Part shown: in pieces, positions 17,266 through 26,816 of the stretch
Position numbering within the stretch: position 1 is the stretch's first letter
Layout of the letters: every line of letters begins with the position of its first letter
Assembly: GCA_947625495.1 (NCBI GenBank)
Contig: CANQOQ010000002.1
Span: 1-64,000, forward strand
DNA: 64,000 nt
Direction of reading: 5' to 3'
Source: Candidatus Gastranaerophilales bacterium
GTDB lineage: Bacteria; Cyanobacteriota; Vampirovibrionia; Gastranaerophilales; Gastranaerophilaceae
Made by a program: the position numbers and the translations under genes
The notes under the pieces: model-generated
What the model was told of the DNA's origin: nothing
Databases searched by the model: none
Seen by the model: the letters and a program-made list of their open reading frames with translations, nothing else

Positions 17266-20200
17266 ATGTACATAAAAGAACTTGAAGTCGACAATTTTAA
17301 ATCATTTGCAAGTGATGTTACAATACCGTTTTTAAAAGGGTTTACAACTATATCGGGGCCCAACGGTTCAGGGAAAAGTAATATCATTGATTCTATATTA
17401 TTTGCTTTAGGGCTTGCCAGTGCCAGAAATTTAAGAACGGAACAACTATCCGACTTTATTTCCACGCACAATAAAAGGAATGAAGCTTACGTTAAAGTTA
17501 TTTTTGAGCCTGAGGACAATAATGAAGAACCTATTACCGTTGCAAGAAGAATTAAAAAATCATCTCAAGGGTTCAACAGCGTCTATTATTTGAACGACCA
17601 AATTACAACATTAACAGACATACATACAAAACTTGAAAAATACAGAATTACTCCTAACAGCTACAACGTTATGATGCAGGGTGATGTTATGAGTATTACA
17701 AACTGTTCTAGTATTGAAAGACGTAAAATTATTGATGAAATAGCAGGTGTTGCAGACTTTAACAGAAGAATAGATAAGGCTAAAGAAGAACTGTTAACCG
17801 TTGAAGAAAGAGTCGAAAACGCTAATCTTATATTAACCGAAATTGAATCCAATATTGAAAGACTTGCACAGGAAAAAGAAACGGCTTTAAAATATCAAAA
17901 ATTAAAAACGGAAAAATTTCAGCTTGAAAGTCAAATTACTACCGTTAAATATTTTGATATTAAACGTAATCTGGAGTTAACTCATCAAAATATTCTTGAA
18001 TTTAATAAAAAGAAAAAAGATGAAGAATTAAACCTTAAAAAACTTGAAGAAAGCCTTGTTGAGATAAAGAAAAGATATAATGAAATATCCGAGCTGGTTA
18101 AAAATAACGGTGAAGCTGAACAAATTGAAACTAAAAAAGAACTCGAAGAATTAAAAGGACAAATTTCACGTAAAAACCTTGCAATAAGTTCCGTTGAAAA
18201 AACTATTCATGACGACTTAAAAACTATTGAAAATTCCAAAAACGGAATTGAAAACCACAGGGAAAAAATAGAAAAAATTAATTTAAAAATCGAAGAAAAA
18301 AAAGTTGAAATCTCACAGATTGAAGAAAATATTAAAATTCAGGAAGCAGAGTTAAAAAGAATTTTAGAGGAAGTTTCAGGTCTTAATAAAAATGCAGATA
18401 AACAGCTTGAAGAAAGAAACAACTTAAAAAAAGAATTGGAAAAACTAAAAGAAGAAGAATGGAATATAAAGTCTGAGTCGCTTCCATTAGAGTCTGAACT
18501 TACTTCAATGAAAAAAGAAATAGAAACAGCTAAAAAGACTTTATCCGATTTAACTTCATTTAAAGCCAATTTTAAAGACAATCAGGATAAATTAAATCTG
18601 CAGGTTGAAGAACTGACTAAAGAGCTTGCCGATTATAAGCTTGCACAAGAAAATATAATGTACAATCTGGATAAAAATAAAAATGAAATATCAGATATGA
18701 TGTATGATATTCAGCTTGTACAGAAAAAAATTGTAACAATAGAAGCACAAAAAAGTGCTTATGAAGAGATTAATTTAGGCAGAGCAATTGATTCAATATT
18801 AAAAGCAAAGATTAAAGGTGTACACGCTCCTTTATTGCAGCTTGGAAGTGTTGATAAAGAATATTCAACCGCACTTGAAGTCGCAATGGGCTCGAGAATG
18901 AAAAACATAGTTGTTGATGATGAAGATGTCGCAAGGGTATGTATTGATTATTTAAAATCAGCAAGAGCCGGAAGTGCAACATTTCTTCCTCTTAACAGGA
19001 TGAAAAAAACTCCATCAAGCCTAAAAATCCCCAAAGAAAAAGGTGTTGTAGATTTTGCAATAAACCTTGTTGATTTTGATGATAAGTATCTCGACGTATT
19101 TTTCTATGCTTTGGGTGAAACTTTAATTGTTGACGATTATGACAGCGCAAAAAGATTAATAGGCAAATACAGACTCGTAACTCTTGACGGCAGTTTATTT
19201 GAAAAATCAGGCGCCATAACAGGCGGCGACAGACGTGATACGGGGCTTAAATTCTCACAAAATCAGGACGAAGAATTAACTAAGTATAAAAAGAAATTTC
19301 AAGAACTTCAAAGCCAATATGAATCACTGCAAAAAACAAGAGAAGAATTAGAGTCAAAACAGGAAAAAATAAGAACAAATTATTCAAATACAATGACAGC
19401 ACTAAACGGTGCCAAAATTGAACTTTCAAATCTAAACAATAATCAGGGGAATAACGAAGAAAGAATTAATGAATGCAATAAAATAATTAAAGAATCCGAA
19501 CCTAAAATAAAAAATATTGAAAATAAGCTTGAAAAATATGAAGAAAAACTTGTTTCCGTTAATGAACAAATGCTTTTGCTTCAGGATAAAATTACCGAGA
19601 TAGAAAGTAAAATGACGGAAGGCGAGCTTAAAAAGCTTAAAGAAATGACTTCTGCCATTGAAAATCAAATTAAAGAATACCAGAATAAAATACTTAAATG
19701 CAACAATGAAATTAATGAATCAAAACGTGATATTGATTTTAATAATGAACTAATTAAAACAAAAGAAGAACAAATTGAAAGACTTATAAAAGATAATGAA
19801 CTGGCAGAAAATGATAAGTTAAAATACGCTTCTGAAATCAAAGATATTGAAGAAAAGACAAAAGTTTTGGAAGAAAAGATATCAGCACTTTCAGAAAAAT
19901 TGATTCAGCTTCAAAAGCAAAGAGATTTGATACAAGAAGAACTTTTAACCGCAGAAACAAATAAAAACAAGGTTTCAAATGAAATAGACAGAATATCAGA
20001 GCAGGTGGAATCATTTAAAGCAAGAAGAAGAGAACTTGAACCGCAATTAGAAGAAATACAAACCGAATTAAAAGAAAATCAGGTTGATATAAATGCACTT
20101 TCTCCGACGGAGATTTCAACTGAAGAAATAACAGGCAGAATTCAGCGTCTTCAAAAACGCATGGAAGAAATGGAACCTGTTAATATGCTTGCCATTGAAG

Positions 20201-20763
20201 CTTATGACAACATAAAAGCAAGACAGGAAGAGAAAAAAGAACAAATAGCGACACTAACAAATGAACGCAAACAAATTCTTGACAAAATGACAGGTTATGA
20301 ACAGGTTAAAAAAGAAACCTTTATGAAAACATACAACAATATCAATGAAAATTTCAAAGATATATTTGCACGTTTATCTGAAGGAGAAGGCACTTTACTT
20401 CTGGAAAATCCGGAAAATCCGTTTGAAGGCGGGTTAACTATTGAAGCACAGCCCAGAGACAAGAAGAAACAAAAGTTAGGAGCCATGTCGGGCGGTGAAA
20501 AATCTTTAACAGCATTGGCTTTGGTATTTGCAATTCAAAAATATCTTCCCGCACCATTTTATGCACTTGATGAAGTTGATGCTAATTTAGACGGGATTAA
20601 TGTAGAACGTTTGGCGGATATTATTCAGCAGCAGGCAAAAAATACGCAATTTATAGTAGTTAGTCACAGAAAACCTATGATAGAATCAGCTAATAGGACA
20701 ATAGGTGTAACTCAAAAAGAACACGGGAAAACTCGTGTAACAGGCGTCAAATTTAGGGACTAA
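17266..20763 (+). CDS. smc: Chromosome segregation ATPase SMC
   Basis: 1165 aa. Walker A GPNGSGKS is at residues 31-38. Two long coiled-coil arms flank a hinge at about residues 505-660 (GVHAPLLQLGSVD to GAITGGDRRDTG). The C-terminal head carries the signature MSGGEKSLTALAL and Walker B FYALDEVDA. SMC dimers with ScpAB extrude and organise chromosomal DNA. The Shine-Dalgarno is weak (AAGG about 15 bases upstream). A dispersed repeat lies just before the gene. ScpA follows after seven bases. Confidence 0.98.
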   Translation: MYIKELEVDNFKSFASDVTIPFLKGFTTISGPNGSGKSNIIDSILFALGLASARNLRTEQLSDFISTHNKRNEAYVKVIFEPEDNNEEPITVARRIKKSSQGFNSVYYLNDQITTLTDIHTKLEKYRITPNSYNVMMQGDVMSITNCSSIERRKIIDEIAGVADFNRRIDKAKEELLTVEERVENANLILTEIESNIERLAQEKETALKYQKLKTEKFQLESQITTVKYFDIKRNLELTHQNILEFNKKKKDEELNLKKLEESLVEIKKRYNEISELVKNNGEAEQIETKKELEELKGQISRKNLAISSVEKTIHDDLKTIENSKNGIENHREKIEKINLKIEEKKVEISQIEENIKIQEAELKRILEEVSGLNKNADKQLEERNNLKKELEKLKEEEWNIKSESLPLESELTSMKKEIETAKKTLSDLTSFKANFKDNQDKLNLQVEELTKELADYKLAQENIMYNLDKNKNEISDMMYDIQLVQKKIVTIEAQKSAYEEINLGRAIDSILKAKIKGVHAPLLQLGSVDKEYSTALEVAMGSRMKNIVVDDEDVARVCIDYLKSARAGSATFLPLNRMKKTPSSLKIPKEKGVVDFAINLVDFDDKYLDVFFYALGETLIVDDYDSAKRLIGKYRLVTLDGSLFEKSGAITGGDRRDTGLKFSQNQDEELTKYKKKFQELQSQYESLQKTREELESKQEKIRTNYSNTMTALNGAKIELSNLNNNQGNNEERINECNKIIKESEPKIKNIENKLEKYEEKLVSVNEQMLLLQDKITEIESKMTEGELKKLKEMTSAIENQIKEYQNKILKCNNEINESKRDIDFNNELIKTKEEQIERLIKDNELAENDKLKYASEIKDIEEKTKVLEEKISALSEKLIQLQKQRDLIQEELLTAETNKNKVSNEIDRISEQVESFKARRRELEPQLEEIQTELKENQVDINALSPTEISTEEITGRIQRLQKRMEEMEPVNMLAIEAYDNIKARQEEKKEQIATLTNERKQILDKMTGYEQVKKETFMKTYNNINENFKDIFARLSEGEGTLLLENPENPFEGGLTIEAQPRDKKKQKLGAMSGGEKSLTALALVFAIQKYLPAPFYALDEVDANLDGINVERLADIIQQQAKNTQFIVVSHRKPMIESANRTIGVTQKEHGKTRVTGVKFRD

Positions 20764-20770
20764 GTGAATA

Positions 20771-21643
20771 ATGTTAAATCCGCAGGAAGTTAATAATTTT
20801 TACATTCAAAGCTCGACTAAATCTTATACTAAGGATTTAGGATTTAATCCTGACGATATTTTAAACAAGCCGTCAGAAGAACTGGACGGAATTGAAGTTT
20901 TGGTTCAAATGGCGAAACAGGGAAAAATTGACCCTTGGAATATAGATATTGCTGATATTGCCGATAAATATATGCTGCACATATCAGAAAGTAAATCCAA
21001 TAACTTAAGATTAAGCGGAAGAGCATTATTTTTTCTTGCAGTACTTTTAAAATTAAAATCTAATATTCTGGTAGGGCTTGACCCTATGGAATTCGAGCCT
21101 CATGAAGAGTTTAATCCCGAATATGATGACTCTGATGATTCAAGGTTTTCTGATGACCTTTATTATCAGGATTATTATCCGGATAATGTTATACCTATTG
21201 AGGATATTATACAGAGAAGAACCAGTGTTAAATTAAACAGAAACAGAATTGTCACATTAAAAGATTTAATAAGACAGCTTGAATTTTATGAACAATTAGA
21301 CAAAAGACAAGCAATAAAGAATTCGCTTGAAAGAGCCAAAAGAAGAGTCAGAAATTATGCAAATATGACTTCTGACGATATTATAAATCTCGCGCATGAA
21401 GAATACATTGAAAGCAGTATTAAAATTCTCCACGAAAATTTAATAAAGATTTTTGAAAAAGAAGAAAAAGTGGAATTAAATACACTTACTCTGCTTGGAT
21501 TAGATAAGATTTCAGCCTATATAGCACTTTTGTTCTTAACGGCAGAAAGTGACTTTGACCTTGAACAGGAAGAATTTTATTCGGATTTATATGTGGTAAA
21601 AAATAAAGAAGCCGGGAATATACAAGAAGAGAAGACGGCATAG
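20771..21643 (+). CDS. scpA: Segregation and condensation protein A
   Basis: 290 aa kleisin. The N-terminal SMC-neck-binding part shows LVQMAKQGKIDPWNIDI and LRLSGRALFFLAVLLKLKS, both family hallmarks. An acidic middle (about 105-140) and a C-terminal winged helix (LTLLGLDKISAYIALLFL) follow. It bridges the two SMC heads. It sits between smc and scpB, so the whole condensin is made from one operon. Confidence 0.95.
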   Translation: MLNPQEVNNFYIQSSTKSYTKDLGFNPDDILNKPSEELDGIEVLVQMAKQGKIDPWNIDIADIADKYMLHISESKSNNLRLSGRALFFLAVLLKLKSNILVGLDPMEFEPHEEFNPEYDDSDDSRFSDDLYYQDYYPDNVIPIEDIIQRRTSVKLNRNRIVTLKDLIRQLEFYEQLDKRQAIKNSLERAKRRVRNYANMTSDDIINLAHEEYIESSIKILHENLIKIFEKEEKVELNTLTLLGLDKISAYIALLFLTAESDFDLEQEEFYSDLYVVKNKEAGNIQEEKTA

Positions 21644-21652
21644 AGGTATAAT

Positions 21653-22168
21653 ATGGATTTAAAATCAAGAATTGAAGCTGTATTATTTGTTACCGGAAAA
21701 GCCGTTGATTTAAAAGAAATTGCGAAAATTCTTGAAGTCGATGAACAGGAAGTTGAAGAAGCAATGCTCTCTTTAATTGTAGATTATTCATCCCGAGACG
21801 GCGCACTTGAAATAGATGATGAAAACGGCTATATAATTCAAGTTAAAGATGAATATATGGATATAGTAGAAAAATTATGCCCTGTTGATATATCAAATGC
21901 CGTCTTAAAAACTTTAACGGTTATTGCACTTAAAGAACCCATAAGACAAGCTGAACTTAAAGAATTAAGAGGTGCATCTGCTTATGAACATGTTCAGGAG
22001 CTTGTAGATAAAGGGCTTATAAACAGAAAAAAGGATAAAAACGGTCGTTCTTATAATTTAAAGACCACGCCTAAATTTGCGGAATATTTTAAGATTAAAG
22101 GCAATTCAGATATTTTATCTAAACTGGAAACAAAAAAATTGTCAGAATTATTGGAACTTAATAAATAA
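21653..22168 (+). CDS. scpB: Segregation and condensation protein B
   Basis: 171 aa with two winged-helix domains. Visible are RIEAVLFVTGKAVDLKEIAKI, TLTVIALKEPIRQAELKELRG and a C-terminal GLINRKKDKNGRSYNLKTTPKF. ScpB dimers bind ScpA and regulate the SMC complex. AGAGG precedes the ATG. Ten bases separate it from scpA. Confidence 0.94.
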   Translation: MDLKSRIEAVLFVTGKAVDLKEIAKILEVDEQEVEEAMLSLIVDYSSRDGALEIDDENGYIIQVKDEYMDIVEKLCPVDISNAVLKTLTVIALKEPIRQAELKELRGASAYEHVQELVDKGLINRKKDKNGRSYNLKTTPKFAEYFKIKGNSDILSKLETKKLSELLELNK

Positions 22169-22183
22169 TTTTAAGGAGAATAT

Positions 22184-24001
22184 ATGGACGATATGAACAA
22201 AAATAATTCGGATGACTTTGAATTTAAAGATTATCCTGAAAACAATAACGAAAATCCGGCACAATCATCTCAATATGAGGGATTTGAAGCATATAAAGAC
22301 AATAATACCAATAGTGAAGAAGTACCAGAATTTATCGAAACTCCCAATATATCTGAAGATAATCCGAAAAAAGATATATCAAAACTGCAATCCTTTGCAA
22401 AATCTTTAACGGAAGATGATGATGAATATGAAGATGAACAAGAACAAAATGATTTAAAAGAAAAACAAAAACGTAGAAGAGAAAGAGAAAAACAAAGAAT
22501 TGCCGAAGAAGAAAAAAAACGTAGAAAAAGTTTGATGAGTACTATTATAGTATTTTTAATATTGCTTATTGTAATAGCCGGCGTATACATGACATTAATA
22601 AATTCCATGCCTGACAAACTGTTAAAACAGGGTAAGAAATATTTGGAAATTCAGAATTATGATAAAGCACTTTCAATGTTTAGAAAAATAACAGACACAG
22701 ATCCGTTTAACAATGAAGCAATTTATTATCAGGCACTTACCCTTTCAAAAATGCCTGTAAATAATGAGACACAAAAAGCTTTATACGAGATATCGCAAAT
22801 GGAGGACTGTGAAGAAGCGAGCATATTTGCAGACAGAGTATTACAAAACATGAAAAGACAAATAGACAAACAAGTCGGCTCTAATTATGCAGGAAATGCT
22901 TTATATAATGATGTATTATTCAGATGGAATACAAATGAACCCATAACATATTTTATAAACAATGTTAACGGCAGTGACGGTAAATATTCTAATGAAATAA
23001 GAAAAGCATTTAATATTTGGTCCGGAGCTTCTAACGGTCAAATTATATTTAAAGAAATTCTAAGCAATAATGCAAATATCATTGTATATCTTATTGATAA
23101 AACAGGAGAAGATGACGGACTTATAGGCGAAGTTAAACCTATTATTACCGGTAAGAGATTAAACAAAGTAAATATTAACTTAAACACTAAAACATCTAAA
23201 GGAAGTAACTATCCTCTTAATACATTTAAAGTAGTAGCGGAACATGAAATAGGGCATGCACTTGGTATTTGGGGACACAGTTATAATCCTGATGATATTA
23301 TGTATGAAACAGGCGATTATATAACAAAAGTTCCTGCTAATAAAGGGTTAAGCAAAAGAGATGTTAATACTTTAAATCTTGTATACAGTTTAATTCCGGA
23401 TGTAATAAATACACCTATTAAACCTCAGGAATATAAAAATTTACTTTCTCATTATATTGTTACATCAATACCCGGAGATGATTTTGAACTTGAAACACAA
23501 AGAAAATTTTCTCAAATAAAAAACAATAATGATATTGTTGAATGGGTTAATCTGGGTATAAGATATGGTGAAGCAAATCAATTCAATCGTTCAAATTCGA
23601 TTTTTAACCGTGTTGTATCTATGACGGGAAATGATAAAGCTAACAGATTCGTTGTATTATATAACCTTGCAAATAATTATTACAAAATGAAAAACTATAA
23701 TATTTCAAGAAAATATTTAAACTTAGCCACAAGTTATAAAAGCGACTTGGATACTCAAATTTTGGATGCATATCTTGATACAAGAACAGGAAGAAAGGGT
23801 ATAGCACTAATAAAGCTTGTTGAACTAAATGATAAATATCCTGATAACATTGAAGTAGCCGTAAAATTAGCGGAAATATACCGCAGTGATAAAAAGAAAG
23901 ATAAAGCAAAAGAAGTAATTGATAAACTTATAAAAAACAACTCTGCGGCAGCAAGAGATTTACGTGTTGAAAAATATCAAAAATATGCACTAAAGAAGTA
24001 A
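22184..24001 (+). CDS. Membrane-anchored TPR protein with matrixin-like metalloprotease domain
   Basis: 605 aa. An acidic, disordered N-terminal region (1-85) and a basic stretch come before a single TM segment (about 118-138). A TPR-like pair (about 144-185), a zinc-protease domain (about 235-410) and C-terminal TPR units (about 440-600) follow. The zinc site is HEIGHALGIWGH from residue 354, followed by the Met-turn DIMY. That HExxHxxGxxGH form is familiar from bacterial matrixin (M10A) homologues. The basic side precedes the TM, so the protease and TPRs should face outward. AAGGAG precedes ATG 22184. It follows scpB by 15 bases, an unusual partner for condensin. The substrate is unknown. 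Confidence 0.85.
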   Translation: MDDMNKNNSDDFEFKDYPENNNENPAQSSQYEGFEAYKDNNTNSEEVPEFIETPNISEDNPKKDISKLQSFAKSLTEDDDEYEDEQEQNDLKEKQKRRREREKQRIAEEEKKRRKSLMSTIIVFLILLIVIAGVYMTLINSMPDKLLKQGKKYLEIQNYDKALSMFRKITDTDPFNNEAIYYQALTLSKMPVNNETQKALYEISQMEDCEEASIFADRVLQNMKRQIDKQVGSNYAGNALYNDVLFRWNTNEPITYFINNVNGSDGKYSNEIRKAFNIWSGASNGQIIFKEILSNNANIIVYLIDKTGEDDGLIGEVKPIITGKRLNKVNINLNTKTSKGSNYPLNTFKVVAEHEIGHALGIWGHSYNPDDIMYETGDYITKVPANKGLSKRDVNTLNLVYSLIPDVINTPIKPQEYKNLLSHYIVTSIPGDDFELETQRKFSQIKNNNDIVEWVNLGIRYGEANQFNRSNSIFNRVVSMTGNDKANRFVVLYNLANNYYKMKNYNISRKYLNLATSYKSDLDTQILDAYLDTRTGRKGIALIKLVELNDKYPDNIEVAVKLAEIYRSDKKKDKAKEVIDKLIKNNSAAARDLRVEKYQKYALKK

Positions 24002-25303
24002 AGCATATAAATCGTATTCATCAGCTCCCGTTATTTTAGCGGTGACAATGTCACCGGGGATGGCGGGAGTTGTTGTTTTAATATAAATTAACCCGTCTAC
24101 TTCAGGTGCATCTTTATAAGTTCTTGCTATAACAATATCATCTTTCTCTGATACCGATTCAACAATACATTGTATTTTTTTGCCGATTAACTTTTGATTA
24201 ATATCTTTTGAAATTTCCTGCTGAAGCTGCATTAATTGTTTTTTTCTATGTTTTTTTACTTTTGATGGTATCTGAGGTTTAAGGTTATAGGCTTTTGTAT
24301 TTTTTTCTTTTGAAAATTCAAAAACACCGAGTTTATCAAATTTCATATCTTTTATAAAGTTATAAAGTTCATTAAAATCATCCTCGGTTTCCGTGGGGTA
24401 GCCTGCAATAAATGTAGTTCTTATTGATACACCTTTTATTATCTTACGGATTTTTTTTATAAGTTTTTTATAATCCAATATGGGCCTGTTCATGGCTTCA
24501 AGTACGTTTTTGCTGACGTGCTGGAGTGGAACATCAATATATTTAACTACTTTATCAAGTGAATTTATTGTATTTAAAAGGTCATCAGTTAAAAGTGAAG
24601 GATAAGTATATAAAATTCTTATCCAGTTTAAATTTTCTATTTTATTAAGCTCAATTAAAAGTTCTTTTAATGAAGGTTTACCGTAGATATCTTTACCGTA
24701 GCTTGTAGTATCCTGCGCAATAAGACAGATTTCAGATACGCCTTTTTTAACAAGGCTTTTTACTTCATTAACTATATTTTCAATTTTTCTTGATTTATAA
24801 GGGCCTCTTAACTGCGGTATTACGCAGTAACCGCAATTAAAATCGCATCCGTCTGCTATTTTAACGTAACTGCTTGCCCCCATTGTAATTTGCTGTCTTT
24901 CAACGTCCTCGGGATATTCATATATTGGCTTTTCTTTAACCGAATAAACAGGCTTCTTTTTATCTTTTGTTATTTTTTTCACGGTATCAACAATCTTATC
25001 AATATCAGAAGTCCCCAAAAATGCCATAGCTTCAGGTATTAAATTTTTTAATTCTTCTTTGTATTTTTGAGGCAGGCAGCCCGTAATAATTATCTTTTTT
25101 CCCGCATTTATCATATCAAATATGGATTTAACAGATTCTTTTTCCGCATCATGAATGAAAGAGCAGGTATTTATAATAACAATATCGGCTTTTGTTTCAT
25201 CAAGTGTTATTTTATAGCCGTTTTGGATTAGTTCACCAAGCATTAATTCAGAATCAACAAGGTTTTTAGCACATCCGTGGTTTATTAAAGCAATCTCTCT
25301 CAT
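23990..25303 (-). CDS. rimO: Ribosomal protein S12 methylthiotransferase RimO
   Basis: 437 aa radical-SAM enzyme that methylthiolates an aspartate of ribosomal protein S12. The N-terminal cluster cysteines (Cys11, Cys47, Cys76), the radical-SAM CDFNCGYC (Cys153, 157, 160), VPLQHVSKNVLEAMNR and a C-terminal TRAM domain are visible. DVPLQH and the short TRAM favour RimO over MiaB. The start overlaps the upstream stop by one base (TAATG). The stop region overlaps the convergent protease gene by 12 bases. Confidence 0.93.
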   Translation of the reverse strand: MREIALINHGCAKNLVDSELMLGELIQNGYKITLDETKADIVIINTCSFIHDAEKESVKSIFDMINAGKKIIITGCLPQKYKEELKNLIPEAMAFLGTSDIDKIVDTVKKITKDKKKPVYSVKEKPIYEYPEDVERQQITMGASSYVKIADGCDFNCGYCVIPQLRGPYKSRKIENIVNEVKSLVKKGVSEICLIAQDTTSYGKDIYGKPSLKELLIELNKIENLNWIRILYTYPSLLTDDLLNTINSLDKVVKYIDVPLQHVSKNVLEAMNRPILDYKKLIKKIRKIIKGVSIRTTFIAGYPTETEDDFNELYNFIKDMKFDKLGVFEFSKEKNTKAYNLKPQIPSKVKKHRKKQLMQLQQEISKDINQKLIGKKIQCIVESVSEKDDIVIARTYKDAPEVDGLIYIKTTTPAIPGDIVTAKITGADEYDLYALLL

Positions 25304-26814
25304 TATATATTCTTTCTTTTAAATATCTTAATTCCGTTAATTTGGGCTGTCTGATTGTATTCATTTTTTATCATCTCATAAAAAATACCCGCATAGTCAT
25401 AAAAAGAGTTATAACCGTATTCAACCGTGCTTAAAGGCAGAATGATAAAGCAGTCTGTAGGATTGTTTTTAAAATGCTCAATTACTGTTTTTTCACCGAA
25501 TGTATCTTTATAGAATAGAGGAATCAACGTATAGTAAAAATTATCGGAATTTCTGTCCGTTATAAAATTAATCATTGCGCCTTCAGGCAAAACAACAACT
25601 TTATCGTGTTCATTTGTATAATTTAAAATATAATCTGAGATAAGTTTAATCGGCTCGCCATCTTTTTTAAAGGTATAAATATAACCTTTTTGTGTTTCAA
25701 GTTTATAGTTTTTATATTTAAGAGATGAAAAATCTTCTATTACAAATAGACCTGTTAATAAAATCAAGATTATATATATAATTTTTTTGTTTCTAAAAAA
25801 TATTATAAATGTTAATAAGCAGACGGGAAGAAGGAAAGTTCCCATGTGTTCGATATTTAAAAATACAATAAATTTTATTGAGGCAAGAATTGAACACAAT
25901 AAAAACACAAACAGCGGTTTATCTTTATATATTTCTTTTATGTTTTTTAAAACAAGTATTATGTTTGCTATTGGTAAAAATCCCAAAATTCCTTTTATGG
26001 GGTTATTAATTAAAACGGCAATAATTGTTTTAAGGCTGAAAAAGTTGCCGAAGTTTGAATAAAATACTTTCATACTGTCAGCATTTGCCATTTTTTTCAT
26101 TAAATAAAAAGCGTTTAATAAATCTGAAATTGTAAGCCCTTCTATAAACAATATCCCGAAAGAAATAATCGGAACAATACAAAAAGATAATAATGCAGCT
26201 ATTTTTTGTTTTATGTTTAAAGGTTTTAAGAAAAATATCGTATAAACAATCACTAACGGATATAATATAAATTCATATTTATTTAATATGCTTACACCCA
26301 TAAACAGGCATGAAATGTATAATAAACTTACTTTTTCAGTTTTTATGTATTTAATTAAAAACAATAGTGAAATTAAAAAACTTGAAAGCGCATAAACCAT
26401 TGCATAAGAATATGTAATGTTTGAGTTATAAAGAAATGTTGAAAAAACAAGAGAAAACATGGTTAACAGACACATCAAAAAAGATAATGTCTTATTTAAA
26501 AATTCTCTTGAAATAAAAAATAAACTGACAATTATTAAAAAGGAGTTAATAATCCCTGCAATATAAAGTGTCGTTATTTTTTCACCAAAAAAGTGAAACA
26601 AAAGGGCATTAAACTGGTATGAAATAGGACCATAAATATTAAAAATATCTTTATATAAGACATGCCCCAGATTAATCTGCTGCGGAATATAGAATTCTCT
26701 ACCCGTATCAACCGATAAAAGCCCCTGATGCAGGTAAAAAAAAGGAAGAAGTGCAAGGAATATAATAAATAAAACTGATATTAACATCCAATCACTTTTT
26801 AAATACTTCTGCAT
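25303..26814 (-). CDS. Polytopic membrane protein, GT39/ArnT-like glycosyltransferase
   Basis: 503 aa with about ten TM segments. The first periplasmic loop has VDTGREFYIPQQINLG and IYGPISYQFNALLFHFFG, the Asp-containing loop pattern of lipid-linked sugar transferases of the GT39/PMT/ArnT superfamily. A soluble C-terminal domain (about 365-500) follows. Such enzymes move a sugar from a polyprenyl phosphate to a protein or lipid outside the membrane. Donor and acceptor cannot be told. It lies two bases after mutS and overlaps rimO. Confidence 0.75.
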   Translation of the reverse strand: MQKYLKSDWMLISVLFIIFLALLPFFYLHQGLLSVDTGREFYIPQQINLGHVLYKDIFNIYGPISYQFNALLFHFFGEKITTLYIAGIINSFLIIVSLFFISREFLNKTLSFLMCLLTMFSLVFSTFLYNSNITYSYAMVYALSSFLISLLFLIKYIKTEKVSLLYISCLFMGVSILNKYEFILYPLVIVYTIFFLKPLNIKQKIAALLSFCIVPIISFGILFIEGLTISDLLNAFYLMKKMANADSMKVFYSNFGNFFSLKTIIAVLINNPIKGILGFLPIANIILVLKNIKEIYKDKPLFVFLLCSILASIKFIVFLNIEHMGTFLLPVCLLTFIIFFRNKKIIYIILILLTGLFVIEDFSSLKYKNYKLETQKGYIYTFKKDGEPIKLISDYILNYTNEHDKVVVLPEGAMINFITDRNSDNFYYTLIPLFYKDTFGEKTVIEHFKNNPTDCFIILPLSTVEYGYNSFYDYAGIFYEMIKNEYNQTAQINGIKIFKRKNI

Positions 26815-26816
26815 AC

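Noticed and set aside
17130-17471. 113-codon minus-strand frame across repeat C and the smc start
   Set aside because: It lies antisense to the conserved smc N-terminus and through a non-coding repeat; no Shine-Dalgarno or protein-like composition.
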